NCBI RefSeq assembly: GCF_031877795.1
Contig: NC_133932.1
Location: forward strand, 72,529,937-72,593,936
Length of the DNA stretch: 64,000 nucleotides
DNA from: Strix aluco
Lineage: Eukaryota > Chordata > Aves > Strigiformes > Strigidae
Direction: 5' to 3'
Positions within the stretch are counted from its first letter, which is position 1. Each line of letters starts with the position of its first letter. The notes under the pieces are model-generated. The model ran no database searches. It had not been told where the DNA came from and saw only the letters and a program-made list of their open reading frames with translations. Below, piece by piece: positions 12,401 to 27,400 of the stretch. The position numbers and the translations under genes are program-made.

Positions 12401-15400
12401 TGTTACATTTAGTATGTGAATGTATGTTTATTTTTGTTATTGCTTATCAGCATTATTTTGGATACTGTTGTTTCCATGGTTAGATATGCATGGATATTAG
12501 TACTACATCAGTTTAGTTGCCAATCTTCTGAATTATTTAAAATATATGTCATTTTTACTCATCGCTCTGTTGATCTTGCATTACTTATCACTGTTATTCA
12601 GAAAAATGTCACATTTTCCAGGAAGAATTAAATTTGCTTGCCAAAGCACTTAAAATGTATTTTTCTGTGTTGTTATCACTCAGTAAATCACAGAAGTGCA
12701 CACCTGACCTGTTCTACCAAGTTAGGTCTGAAGTACATGTCAGTTATTCTAGGAAGGACTATTCTCTTGGCTGTACATTCACACCCCTCCTTATCTTGGA
12801 AAAATCAGCTGCTTAGTCTAGTCTAAATCGTTCATATTCTTATCCACAAGTTTTGTAAAATGGGTGTGCAGAAGTTGTCAGACTTGATTGTTTCTTCTGT
12901 AAATGCTCACAGCAAATAATTCCAACATTTCCAGTTTTTCAATCTGATGATTATCAGAGAAGTTATTTGGAAATTGCATTTGACTCAAGGAAACAAATAA
13001 CCCACAGATGGAAGAATACTTGGGAGAAGTATCATATGCTTGCCATGTTTTAATGGTCTTTTTTTTCCTAGCCATCTGCTTTTGACTGTTTTTCCATTGT
13101 CAGAGGCTTGGATAGATGGTCTTGTGTCTGACCCAGAATGGCTGCTGTTGTATTCTTGGTGCAGAGAATGATTTATTTACTCTTTATATTCTGATGCTAC
13201 AAACTATATTTGCTTGTTTTCTGTTTGGGTCAGTTAATTCGAAGGAATTAAAAAAAAAAAAAGTGCATAAACTACACAAAAAAGAGAGAAACTGTAGACT
13301 TCTAGCATGTTTTAAAAGACTAGTCTGCTGGATAGAGGCCTAGTCTCTAAAGCATTTGAGTGTATATGCTTTGAGATCTTAATAGTATTATGTTTGAAGT
13401 AGTGTTTTTCTGAACCAAGGAAGGTAAGCAACAGCATCAGCCAGAAGAACTTTCTCACATGAAAGGATTGGAGGTTGAAGACTCAGGAGGTCAAGATATA
13501 TATATATGTGTGTGTGTGTGTGTGTATTCTAGGCAGTGCTGACAGCAGCTGTGGGGTAAACCAAAACTTCCTGCTGGGTGTTGAAGGCATGCAGCTCTGA
13601 GCTAGCCTTTTATCTTAGGCAGCTCAAACACATCCTGAAGTTCTGAGGGTCTTGGTTCTGCTTCACCTTTAAACCTGGACTACTAATGTGTGGTGCCTGT
13701 AGCTAACAACGTTGTGGGAGTCTTTTGGGTGTTCAGGCATATTTTCTGATGCCTTGATATTTCAAAAGGAAAAACTTGTTTGTATTGTCAGATTTCAGTT
13801 TAAGATGACATTTGTTCAACTGGTGCCCCCAGCAGCAAGGTTTCTTAATTATTAGTGGTCATGTCTGCTGTATTGCTGGCTTAGTGTTAGAGCAGCCAAC
13901 TGGGAAGTTAATGACAAGTATTTCATAAAGTTCAAAACCCAGCCCCTTTCTTAAAATACAATTACAGGGTCATGAAGTGAACTTACAACGAATAGTCATG
14001 CAGCATTATAATGGGGAAACATAAAGCTTAACTGGGAAAGCAAACTTCCCTTCTGTTCCTTCCTCTCATCTTGAGCTAGCTGTCTGCATATGAGAACTGA
14101 TTTGACTATTTTCTTCTGTGAATATTCAGCTATCAGTTAATATTTTTACATCTTCCACCCCTTTATTTTGCACCTGCAGATTTTTTTTTTTTGGTCACTT
14201 TTCACTTGTTGGAGATAGCAGGGACAGAGGAGATAAACATAGCCTGGAAAAGGCTTTTCTGTGGCTTGGGTCAACTGCAGCCTATCTGCGTGACCAACCA
14301 ATGCTTATATCTCTTGTGACTGGTTTGCTGATGTCTGATGGATCCTGCTGGTGAGCATGTGTGAATTGCTCCCAGTTGCTGGTCCCTGATAGCCAGTGTT
14401 TCACTGGCAGCAGTGCTGAGCTTTCTAGGGCTGGGTGTGAGTGTTTAGCTGGTAAGAAGTGTTAGGTTCCTCCCTCAGTTAGGATTTGAGGGTTTTTTAA
14501 AAGAATTTATCTGTGTTGATGTAGCTTTCTTCTGCACATGTTCTTCTCCTGGAAAGAGGGTGACCCAGCAAAGTTCTCTGGGGAAACCTGGGATGAGGTG
14601 TGATTTGGTCCTTGGAGTATGAGATCAGCCCAGGTAGACTGTCTCCCTGCTGTCGCAGAGCCGAACATTCCCCCGTGTGACGAAAAATATACAAATCTGC
14701 TGTAGGTAGGGAGGAAGCATGGTCCTTCATCATACTGAAACAGAACAAAGAAAGAGTAGGATTAAGTGGTGTATTTTCCTTACAAGCAAAGACTGATAGT
14801 GGCTACTCTGTTTGATATTCTGCTGGTTTTGACTTTTGGAAGTAGAGGATTACAAGAGGGGAAAAGAAGCTACGGGTAAGATGGTTAGGAAGGTTAGTCA
14901 AAGCTAAAGAGGACGCTGAGGCATGTGGGAGAGCCTTTCTGAACCTGATGAAATGGTGACAGAGCAGCAGTTGGGGTTGGGTGTTGCTGAATGAGTGATG
15001 GAGTATCTTTAATTGAGGAGGTTGCTTGTTGGAAGGGTTTAGGGGATATCACCTCAAAAAGTGTTGGGCGTCAGGGGTCATTTAGTGAGGAAGGCTGCTG
15101 AGTGTGTACCTGTTCTCAAGGGAACAACAAGATATGAGATGAAAATGATGGAGAATAAAATGCCTTAAATTTGTTGCTTGGGGGACAGTTGCCAGCAAGG
15201 GGCTTTGATTTTTTTTTTTTGCCTTTGGAAAAATTATCCTTCACAATATCACTTTGGCCTCTGCATATTAGTTGTTCATAATTGTTGCATGTAAAACAAT
15301 GACAGCTGAGGACCAACGCCTCATACACAGATAGTGTGGTTTCCCTGGGATTACTGTGTATGGTTATAGTACCTACATCTTGAAAAGGAAATCATAAGAG

Positions 15401-18400
15401 TGGAGGTTCAAAGGGGGGCAGTATGGCTAGCTACTGAGAAAAATCTCTTGTGTACATGGGGAAAATCCTTGAAGAGAGTTCACTGTCGGCGAGCTCTGTA
15501 TCTAAAGCCCCTGAAGCAGGTTCAGAGGCAGGAAGAAAGGTTTAGCTTTAGACCATCCCTGGAAGCATGGTTTTGTTGTTGTGAAACAGTGCACCAGATT
15601 ACTGTTTTTCTGTGATGAATGTTTCCTGAAAAGAGCAGAATAACTTGGGAAGTGATGAGAAATATGAAGAAATAATGAATTGTCTGGAGGAAATTCTATT
15701 TGCCGTGTCCCACAACTTAAAAATACAGCAATACACAAGTAAAGTCAAAGGTAGCAAATTCACTGCTGCTGAAAGAAAGTGCTTTTGTATGCAAATATGT
15801 TTTGTAAAAATAGGGAAATGCCTTGTCAGAGGGAATTGTGGAAAATACACATCAAAAAGAAACAGGAGACAAAAGTAACACACTTTGTTTATTCAGCTAA
15901 GGCTAACTCACTTTGTTGAAGGAGGAATTTTGTTTCTAATGTAATGTGTAATTTTAGTACGAACTCTTAGGGAGGCAAGCTAACGGGGAGGGTAAGCCAC
16001 TTTGTTGTGAGTACTCAATGCAGGCCAAGATAAATGTCATGTATGAACCTCTGCGGTAACTTCTGTATTCTAGCCCCCATGTTAGGTCCCCACTTTGCAT
16101 GTGGTATTTAATAATAGCATGCAAAGTGACTCCACTGTTCTAGCCTAAGTGGAAAACTACTTGACAGTTCAGTGAGACTCTCTCTGAATAGTATCAGTGA
16201 CCTGAGGTCTGTGCCTGGCTAAAGCTGTCCAGTGTCATGGCATGGCATTGCCACTTGATGAACATTAGCAAGTTTGGAGTCCTCAGTAGCACCTCAGCTT
16301 CTATAACAGAAGAGGTTGTCTTTGCGTTCTAATTTTAGCCTGAAGTGAGGTCTGAGTTTGAGTCATATTGTAAAAGGGGGGCAATATTGACTGTTTTCAG
16401 GTGCATGAGTGGACAGTGGAAGGGAAAACAAGAGTATATGTTTGTCTAGTCTCTGGTGCACATCCTGTGTTCTTGTTTTTTCTGTGAAAATTTTGCTTTG
16501 CAGCTTTGGCTGATACCAATGAGTTTGTACAAGTCGTTGAATTGATTGAATGCATCTGTCTTAAACCCATGTTTTAAAGCCCCAGATCACAGTTTGGAGT
16601 GATACTGAGAATCTTCTTATTCAAGAGCTTGTGCCTTTGGCATTGCATCCTTTGTCCCTGCATACTGAAGGAAGAGGTGTATTTTCCACATATCCGTCAA
16701 AACTGACTTGACAGCTGAAAGGTTAGTTTAAGTCATGACTGTCTTCTTTGTGACAATACTGAAAATGTATGAGAGAGGGAAGCATGAACAAGAGAAATGG
16801 TTAGTCAAACAGTGTAAATGCAATGGCAAAGCTGCTGACAAAAATTGCAGACATATGGAAATTCATATTCCTGGTCGATTGGGAGCAGGTGGGAGAAATT
16901 GTAGAAAATTTCAGAAGGGTGTCCAAAACCTGCATTATTTGCTTCAGTAAAACTGGTCTCCTAGTAGGGTATGTACAGAGATATAAACAGGTGTTCTGTG
17001 CAAGAAAGCAGGTTATTAATGCCCTGTTGCACTCTTCAGCTTTACTTTAATATTTGTGAAATGTATATCTGAGGTGTCTAAGAAATGACCACTCAACAGT
17101 TTGAGCATTAGGGGAAAAACACAGGTCCTGGGATGGGATACTTTTTTCTGCAGTAGTTCTCTTTCTAGCTGGGTAAATAGTGTTGCTCAGAACAGCAAAA
17201 AGCTTCATTAGTTGTAACATAGAGATGAATGTGTACAAAGTAACTCATGTTGACTCAATCTAGTTATTTCTGGGGTACCGCAGAATCATCTAGGTTGGAA
17301 AACACCTTGAAGATCATCCAGTCCAACCATAATCCCAACATTAACAGTTCCCAACTACACCATATCCCTCAGCGCTATGTCAATCCAACTCTTAAGCACC
17401 TCCAGGGACGGAGACTCCTCCACCTCCCTGGCCAGCCCATTCCAATGCTTAACAACCCATTCTGTAAAGAAATGCTTCCTAATATCCAGTCTAAACCTTC
17501 CCTGGTGCAACTTGAGGCCATTATCTCTTGTCCTATCGCTTGTTACTTGGTTAAAGATGCTCATCCCCAGTTCTCTGCAACCTCCTTTCAGGTAGTTGTA
17601 GAGGGCGATGAGGTGTCCCCTCAGCCTCCTCTTCTCCAGACTAAACAACCCCAGTTCCCTCAGCCGCTCCCCGTCAGACCTGTGCTCCAGACCCTGCACC
17701 AGCTTCGTTGCCCTTCTCTGGACACGCTCGAGTAATTCAATGTCCTTTTTGTAGTGAGGGGCCCAAAACTGAACACAGTCATCGAGGTGCGGCCTCACCA
17801 GTGCCGAGTACAGGGGTAAGATCACTTCCCTGTCCCTGCTGGCCACGCTATTTCTGATACAAGCCAGGATGCCATTGGCCTTCTTGGCCACCTGGGCACA
17901 CTGCTGGCTTGTTTAGCTGGCTGTCAATCAACACCCCCAGGTCCCTCTCTGACTGGCAGCTCTCCAGCCACTCCTCCCCAAGCCTGTAGCGCTGCTGGGG
18001 GTTGTTGTGGCCCAAGTGCAGCACCTGGCATTTGGCCTTATTGAAACTCATACAGTTGGCCTTAGCCCATCGCTCCAGCCTGTCCAGGTCTCTCTGCAGA
18101 GCCTCCCTGCCCTCGAGCAGATCAACACTCCCACCCAACTTGGTGTCATCTGCAAACTTACTGACGGTGCATTCGATCCCCTCATCTAGATCATCAATAA
18201 AGATGTTAAACAGGAGTGGCCCCAAAACCGAGCCCTGTGGGACACCACTCGTGACCGGCTGCCAACCAGATTTAACTCCGTTCATCACAACTCTTTGGGC
18301 CTGGCCATCCAGCCAGTTTTTTACCCAGCAAAGCGTGTGATCATCCAAGCCGCGAGCAGCCAGTATTGCCAGGACAGCTACTTAAAATTAGTATTGCATG

Positions 18401-21400
18401 TTTAGTTGCCTGAACTTAGGCTGTGATGTCTTTTTCTATTGACTATGCAATGAACTTTTACTCTTTCCTTCAGAAGAAAGGTGACAGTGAGTGCTTAAAA
18501 TACAAGTACAGAGCAGGTAACTAGCTGTTAGCTGTATGGTTTTACAATTACTTTGAGCGCTCATATATGGCAAGTACTTCTCTTGTTTCATCTCACACCT
18601 CTATACACACTATGGTGTGCAAAATGTCAAAGGCAGGGAGAGTCATAGCCAACTTCACAGTGCCTTGGCTGAGCTGCTCCTGATACTTAGGCTAGTTTAA
18701 GTGTCTTTACTTCACAGTGCAATCACATATCACAGATCAGTTGTTTGCTTCACTACAATTACTATCTCATGTTAAAGCCACTAGCCATGTGAGCTTCCAA
18801 GCTATTTTTCCTATGGTGTTGTTTCACTGCCTGAGCTGAAGGTACACTTAGTAATTCCTCATCTGAGTCACGTTGTACTACTATTGCAAAATATCCAGAC
18901 AAGTAACCTTTGTTTGGGTCTCTGTTGAGAAAGATGCTGAGTCTGTGGTGGGTATGTTTGGAGTTGATAAAAATGATAGAACAGAAGGAATAATTTTCTC
19001 TCACAAGTCTGAATGATTTGCTTTCTTCCAGGTGAACACTGGGTAGAACATCCTGGGATTTGATCAGAAGGCATCAAACTTGTAATAAATTCCTTTTCCT
19101 GTGCCTGTCATATTAACTTCATATGCAGCACCTGCAGATATGCCTAGGAAATGAGATTTGAACTTGGTGCTTAAACTTAGCTTATGCAAGTGGTACTGCT
19201 GAGACCAGAGGTGGTCAAAGGAAATTAGGTTTTTTTGCTCTTAATTTGAATGAATTATCAACATAAGTAGTTTGCTATCCTTCACCACAGGAGATCCCGG
19301 ATAACATCCTTTAGGACAACCAACTCACTAAGCATACAAGATTTCCTAATCCTACTAACCTACCTGGGCATCGAAAAAACCAAATCTAGAAGAGGACTTC
19401 TTAACTTTGTTTGTAATGGGAGATAGAGCATCAGATCTGTTTGTGAGTCTTCTGATATACCTGTCCATCTCTTAGGAAGCAGACTAGAATTGAATTTGGC
19501 TTTACATGGGCTGCCAAGAACCCATTCATGGAAGAAGTCTGCTGACAGTCTAAAGACCTGTGTGAGCTTGAATTTATTGGTGTTTTATAGATAAAGCAAA
19601 AAGGAGAATGTGTATTTGAGCTTTTGCCTTTTCACCAATTCCACTGGAGAAAAATTACATTTCACTCTAGTCTGTAGCATGGTGGAAACTTCATGTCCAG
19701 GAGAAGAGACGCTTAAAACTTTCAATACTCAAACAGGCTAACATCTTATTATGAGTTAAAGGTTCTGTGCTTTCAGGTTCTTTCTGTTCCGTCTGTTCAC
19801 AAATTCTTTTTTTGTTTTTGCTTTTTTCTGTCATGAAAACAACTCATATTCTCAGCTACAGAGAACACTTCCTTCCTTTTTTTCTGGTCTACAGGTTAAT
19901 GAATTGAAGACTGGAATAATTTTGTTCAATAATGATTAAGCATCCGATGTAGATACTTTTCCCAGTTTCCTCAGCCTCTCCTGTTGATCCACTGACATTT
20001 TTTCTTTAATCTGTTACATGATTTAATATTCCTAACCACTGTTTTTGTACTTTAGGAAATTCCTACAAAATACAGAGAAAAGATGTTGTCCAGCCATCCA
20101 ACTGCTCTTATATACTTAGTTTAGAAATAATGGTCTTTAGTACAGCTGAAATAGCAGGGCATTTTTGTTTTACATTCTACAGCTGATGACTACCTAGGAA
20201 TTTTTAGTCATGCAAAATATTCAACCATAGATATTTAAATACTTGAGATTTTATTTTTCTCTTAATTATATCATTACCTGTGAAATGAAGGATGGCTTAG
20301 ACCTTCAGGAAAATGTTCTTCCTGTAAGAATACGTTAACTAGAAACCCCAAAGAAACAGTTTGTGAGGTAGGGCAGGAGAAATTAACGTGTAGTACAGTT
20401 CATGAAGAATGTGAAGCAAAAGTTAGGTAGATTGAAATAGGCTTTAAAACAAACGTCTAAATGCTGGTCTTTGGCTGGGTAATAATTTCTCTGCATGGAG
20501 TCAACCAACTCGGATTCCTGCTTAAGCTCATGTTCCCGACCCACTTAACGACAGCAGTATAAAAACATACATGTGTGATGATGTGCCCTGGTTGCAATGA
20601 CCTTCAGTTGAGCTCCTGCTCCCTGCTTCCCTTTCCCCAAGGGGTTTGGGCTGACTGACTTCTCTTTCTGGTTGTGCAGGTTACTTCAGCGATGGGACTG
20701 AATCTTCATGCAGTTTAATGTCTTATGTTGTGAAAGTCCTCAGAAGTCAGTTTCTGTTCTTCATAATGGGGTCTGTGATCTGGACGTACAAATCTGTTGC
20801 TGCTCTCTTAATTGTTGAAGTTAGAAATAAGACTCTTGGTTATATTTTAAAGGGTTTTTGTTTATTATTTATTTGTTTCCATTCTCCGGTTGTCATTTGC
20901 TCTCAAAAAAAGCAAAGATTTTGATTCATTTGGAAAAGGGAGAAATGACCAGAATCTGTAGCAGTTTATAGTTACAAAAACAACAAAAAAGCCCTATGTA
21001 GTTGAGTTGTTATCTTCCAAGCTTCATAAAAGGGATCATCAAATCTTGCAGGTTGCTGGGAGTGAGACTTAGGTGTTTTTAAAAAAACCTACTGGCATAA
21101 TAAGAGCAATTTCCCCCTGTCCTGATACACGCTGTTGCTTATTTAAAAAGTAAATATCTAATTTTGTGAAACTGAAAATGTCTCAAACCGCTCAGGTCCT
21201 CCAACCCCTGCCAGTACTATTACTTCTTATTTTTATGAGAAGGAACAAACATTCCTGTAACACTGTCTTTAGGGCATGAGCTTTCCCTCCCACAGCAAAT
21301 AGCTAAATGTATCACATTTGTATTGTTTTCCTTATTTCTTTTCCTGTTTCAGCATTGTATGCCCTTTCCACACTGTCCTGCTCAACTTCTTTTTTTACTT

Positions 21401-24400
21401 CAAGCCTTGGAAGCCCAGTGGAAGTGGAATAGTTGGTGTCTACCCTATTTTTGAGTGGCAGAGCATTTTGTGACGTAGAGATGCTGCCTCATTGCCTTAA
21501 TTATGAAAGAAAAGGCTGTAATGCATGCAAATCTGTAGGCAGTTCCTTTCAGTAAGTACCTTCCCCTCATGGCTTGTGGGTTGAATGGGTAGGCACTGGA
21601 GAGTGGTAACATCGCTCTTTGTAGCTTATTCTGTATAGAAAGTTCAGAACTGAGTTGTTCATGCTTTTTAGTGGTATTCTCTTTGTGCCAGGTTGGCGAA
21701 CATTGATGAGTCGAGATTGATTTTTCACCATGCCTGTTTCGTGGTTTTAATTTCTTTAATCCTGAAATTAATGCCTCTAAACGGTGAATACTGAATATGC
21801 TTTTAAGATTGTAGGCAGAGAAGCCAGAATTGGAATTAAAAGGGAGAAGTGGTGCTGGAAACGTAAAAGCCATGTGTTCGTTCATCTTAGCCAGAGCAAG
21901 TTCTGAAAACACAAGCCAACCTGTCCTGTGATAAAATTATCTGAATGAGGTCAACAAGTTTAAGTACATTCCTGTAAAAGCCCAGCAGCAGCTGTATGTC
22001 TAGCACGGTCTCCCACTTTGGGTATTTGCTGAAGACAGCCCACCGGATCACCAGAACTTCCTTCTGCTTTTGACAAATCACAACTATCTAGAAGCACTCA
22101 GTGAAGACCGCTTCAGCTGAATAGAAACTGGTGGTGGTTGGTAAGGAGTAGAAGCCTCTGCAATTTTCTCAAGGATAAATTATATGTGAATGAATTGCAT
22201 GTGTTCTTATTTGAGAACCTGCCTATAAATGAACTGACATTGAAACAAATCGTAGAAGTATCTGTCTGTTGAGTAGGCCTACGTTTGTATCCCATGTTAC
22301 TAATGTGAGTTTCTCTTTGAATGAAAAATACACTGTTTTTTTTCTAGTTTGAAAGAACCCATGGCCTTCTACCCCTATTTAGCAAGGTTTAAATATTGCT
22401 AGTGAAGGCTGGTTTAAGAGTCACTCAGTATTACAAAACAGGAGCTAGCATGTAGTTATCTGCTACAGCTGAGTTTCACGTCACCAGGGGTAGTTTGACC
22501 TTAAATAAGAGATACTTATCTGCTGGCGCAGACCATCTGTGCATGCCTGCTATTGATCTGATAACTGTAGCTTCCTAAGGTGTTTCAGACAACTCTGCTA
22601 TTCATTATGCGTGCAAGAATAATTTCTCATTTTTGAAACATGTGACACAGAAGGTCACTTCTGACAAGACAACCTGCCAGCTCTTAAATTCTTTTTTGTG
22701 AAACCTAGTCTCTGTTTTTCAGAACATGAATGTTGTGATCTGTAGACACTTTTCTTTCTGGTGGTGAACAGTGATGACTACAGTATTCAGCTGCTTTCTT
22801 GCACTAACTTCTGATTTGTAGAAGCTAGGTCATTTGGAAGTATTTCTAGTCCTCCTCTTCCTGTCATCTACTCCTAATCAACCTAGAAAGGTAGTAGTAG
22901 GATAAAAGATTTATGGAAATAGTGCTTGAGGTACTGTCTACATATGGGCTTAGTAATTAATTTTATCTACAAAAGAAATCATGGCCAATATACTTGGGAC
23001 CCTATCTCTGTATTGTAGGGCCCCAGTGCCTGTACTGAACAAAGCCGTGCTGCTGCTGTGGGAGAAGAGGATGGTCTCTGGCTGTGGGGAAGGGTGGGAA
23101 GGTGCATTCCCAGATACATGACCAGGTTGTCCTCAAAGTCTTCCAGGCTGATTACTGAAGGCTAAAAAGCTGTTGCTTCTGGTGCCCTAGTGATGTGGTG
23201 AAAGCATCCTGGAGATGCCTGAAGACTGAACTTCTTGCAGTGTCTTAAAACCCCCTGACCAGTGTCCTGGGACAGCCTTGAAGAGGAGCGCTGTGGAAGG
23301 GGCAGCGCTGGGCTCTGGTAATGTTTCCTAAATATTGACAACAGGATGTCGTTGAAGTGGGGCTGATGGAAAATCGGTCCTGCTATAGCTAGCATTCTTG
23401 TAAGCGAAGCTCTCCTGTGGGTCTGTGAAAGAGAAAGCTAACTTAGTGTGTTGTTGTATGACTCTCTTTGGGTGAGTATGCACAAAATAGTTTATAGCTG
23501 CACATTGGTGATTTGGTTTCATATACTTGGGAAGAAGGGATTTGAAGACTTCACAGTCAGGAGGCAGAAATACCTATGGTGTGTTTGGGGTTAAAGTGGT
23601 AATATGGAAGAAAGAATGTTTCTGATAGATTAGATCATTTAATTTGATTTATGTTTGGATACAAAACTTAATCCAAAGAGGAACTGCAATTAGTAACAGT
23701 GAATTATTTTTCTTCTCTAAAATGTCACTGTCCTTAATTAAGATGTTTATTAAGTTAATGGTATTTCCTCACTCAAAAAATGGTATGGTATATTGTATTG
23801 ATGGTCTTGGTATGTATGTAGTTACCCTTCTGCAAAAAATCTTATGGGGAACTTTGATTTTTTTTGTTTTTTTAAAGTTGTAAAGAGATATCTAAGGCAA
23901 AAGCAAAGTATCTGATGCAGAAGTTGAAAAACTTAAGTAAACTTAAAACAGGAATAAAAATTAAGAAAAACAGGAAGCATTTCTTGTCTGTGAGGGAGCG
24001 GGCAGATGCTGACTTGCTAACTTTTCTGAGACCTGGCAGGAATGCCTAAGGAGTTGGTAGCATTTCAGAGTGCTTATTGAGATACATTTAGGAGAGCAAT
24101 CTCAATTAACCCTATCCATCTCTGGATTTAGTTTTTAAAATCACACACCTGTATCAGTGTTTGCTTAGGTGAATTGGAAGCCAAGTTAAACTTGCCAGTT
24201 CCTTATTGAGTGATATAAAACATCCAGTATGTGTGGAGTGACCTCCCAGCCCTGCACTGCTGGTTGAACTGTGCTAAAATACACCTGGCCATGCATTCCT
24301 GCCTGAGTCAAGGAGCTGCTTCTCAGTTTGAAGAGCAAACTTTGGCAGGGAGTGTGGGCTTTGAAGATCTCCTTTCTGAGTGACTCTGAAGATAAGGACC

Positions 24401-27400
24401 TGGTAACAGTCTCCACTTAGCAATTGCGTAGAGGAGTGGGCTCTTCTGCAATGCCTGTTCCCTTGTGGAAAGGAAGTCTAAGGAAAAAGTATCAGTTTTC
24501 AGGCACTGGAAAGAAAAAACAGCTGCTTTCAGAACTCGTCCTGTGGAAAATGAATTGCTTTTCTGTAGGAGGCACTTAATTCTTTGAGATCCCTCTTTGA
24601 GGAGATGGATTGGCGTTCCAGTGGGCGTTATAACCGAAAGGCTTCCTGCACAATCCAGAAGCAAGTGCCTCAGCAGGCGACCTTGTTTTACTGCCCTGTC
24701 CTGTAACTGGCCTCTTGGTTACCTGCCGCTGAGCAGTATTTGACTCTCAAGCTCTGCTTAAGTGTTTAGTGCAGTTGCTTCCCGCAGAACTCTTCCAAAG
24801 TAAATCCGAAGGGTTGGTTGTTTTTTTTTTTTTCCCCCCTCAGGGTTTGCTTCCAATCATATCTTTCCTTAAGAAGGTCATCTGCCAAATAACCACTTCT
24901 TTTTAAGTAGCAGTTTAAAATTGTCTTTTAAATACAAAGCTTCAGAAGAATTTTACATTGATGCTTACAATTTGCTTACATTTTACTTACTCAGATTTAA
25001 ATTTCTAAATTTACCCTTGCATGCCTGCTCTCAGTACAGGCATACAGGAGCTTCATAAATTTAACTCTCAAGCACCCTGACATGTTTTCTTTTCAGTAGA
25101 GATGGTGCTGATGCTAGATTTCAGCTGGAGTTCTGGTGGAGCATTTGCTTGTAGACAGGATGATAATGTCCCCTAAATCTGGCATGCCCTCATTTCTTTT
25201 GCCAGACTTCAGTGTTTAGATAAAACATCTTCCTACACAACTGTGAGGTTTCAGAAGGAAATAGATAAATACCAGTGTAATTTTTTTCAGTTTGTGTTGC
25301 AGATGCACTCAAGATACTCTTGCTGGACTGGCGGCGCTAAGGTCAATTCTGTTCATCTTTTACAAGGCACTACCCTTCCAGACATCTGAAAATATGTGAA
25401 CTGCTTGAAGCTTCTGGGGTTATTTCCTTATCTTAAAAGTAAACACAGTACATCAAGAGAACTAAATAAAATGGGTGGTTTGCAAAGTCTTATCTAGCTA
25501 AATGAAAAAGTTATTCAGGATTGTAGAGGTGTCAATGGGATCTGTAGGTACAAATAGGTTTTTGTTTGCTTGTTTTTTTTTTTTTTTCAGGTCTAGCCAA
25601 AGGTTTTGTTTGCAAAACACATGCTAGGTAGTGTGATTAGGAGCTTTTTTCTATGTAATGCTTTGTGTTACTAGGCATAATAGGATTACATTTAAAACTT
25701 TGTATAGAAAGCATATGGGTGGTGTTTCTATGGGAAATTTGATTTTGAAATTAAAATTCTTGTGAGTTTAGGAGCTCGGACTTAATTTCATTATTAGAAT
25801 GGTAAGTTCTGATTTATTCTTGCTAGCAAGAAAAATAGCTTTGTATTTATGCAACATAACAGATTCCAGGTAACCCTTTGTGCCAGAAAAGCTGAAATGA
25901 GTTCATGGGCTAAGTCTTGTGGATAATGGGGATCTTCTCTATTTCTTCTCCTCTATCCAGGAGTTGTGCAGCTCCTTTATCTGGTGAAGATACTGCTGGT
26001 TATAGATACCATGACTGTGCCTTTAGTCCAAAGACCCTCAGTTTATAAGTCTCTTTATAAAAAGATGATTGCAGCTACAAATATGCAGACTAAGCGAGTA
26101 AGGCTGCAAATGAAGAGAAGAGAGAGTAATGGTACGGAGTGCTGGTAACAGGTTAAACTAGATTCGACTGGGTAACAATATGTACTTTGCAAGGTCCATT
26201 GAGTTGGTAGCAGATGACAGACTGAGCTCTTGGTACCTCATGGTGTCCCAGAGCCCGTGAGCTATTCTGAAAAGTGTACCAAGTGTAGGGAAGGATGAAA
26301 GTAGTGAAGAGTTTAAGTAACCTCATAGCTTCAGTAAGACTCTTTTTTACAGTCTAGGTTGTAGAATAATATGGAAAGATTGGAGAAAAGAGTTACAGGT
26401 ATGGTTAATGATTTAGAGGAATCTGCCAGAGGCAAAGAGCCTGAATATGAAAAAACGTTGATTTCTCTGACCTAACAAGGAGGTTGAGTAATACAGGAAT
26501 ACTTCTTAGGGAGGAGTGTGGAGTTTTTCTGGGTTTTGGGGAATGTGGTGGGTTTGGGTTTTTTTGTTTGTTTTTTGAAGAAGGTACTTCGTGAAGGTGA
26601 AAGTATATCAAAATTCAGAGTCTGAAAGCTGAAATACAGCAAGATAATTTGTGGGATATTAACTTCTCTTTCTTTGGCTGCTTTATATTAAACAAATTCC
26701 TCAGTCAGAAGGTGATGGCCGAGTGAAATTGTATCATCTTTATTATGCAGGAGATCAGACACAAATGAGGATTACACTTGATTTCTGGCCTTGCTCTATG
26801 AATTTTTTTCTTTTGTTCTTTTTCTTCTCTTCCATGATAACTTAGGATCTCTTTCCCCTGAGTGTGTCTGATGGGTCTGTCTTTGGCAACCAGTAATGGA
26901 AGTCTTTGCTGCCAGTTAGGGAATGAAAACTGACAAACTACTCTTCAGGGCTGGATTAAAAAAGTTCCTGGGAATATTTAAACTAGTTCATGATTGAGTA
27001 ATACAGGATTTGACAAGATGACTGAGGGATGTTTATTATAGTTAAGATGTGGGTGAGAGGGTTTCATCTGCAATAATCTGCTTTTTTGGATACCTCTGTG
27101 ACTTGGCATGCTCTGCAGGATGTAACAACAGATTGATCAGTACCAGCATAAACTGCTAGGCATCTGCTTTTAGTTTAGCTGCCTTTAGAAAGTGAAGGTT
27201 TTACTTACAAGCACATTTGTCCATAAACTATCACACTGTTAACTGTCAAAAAACCACAGCAGACTTTTACCCCTGTTTCAGTTGTGGGTTCTTTAAAAGG
27301 CGTGCTGTGAGTTAAGGCTGTATGACTCATGAATCATTTCTTCAGCACATCGGAAAAATGTTGTGACTAGATATTTATTTTGGAGCTTCTACCAGCACAT

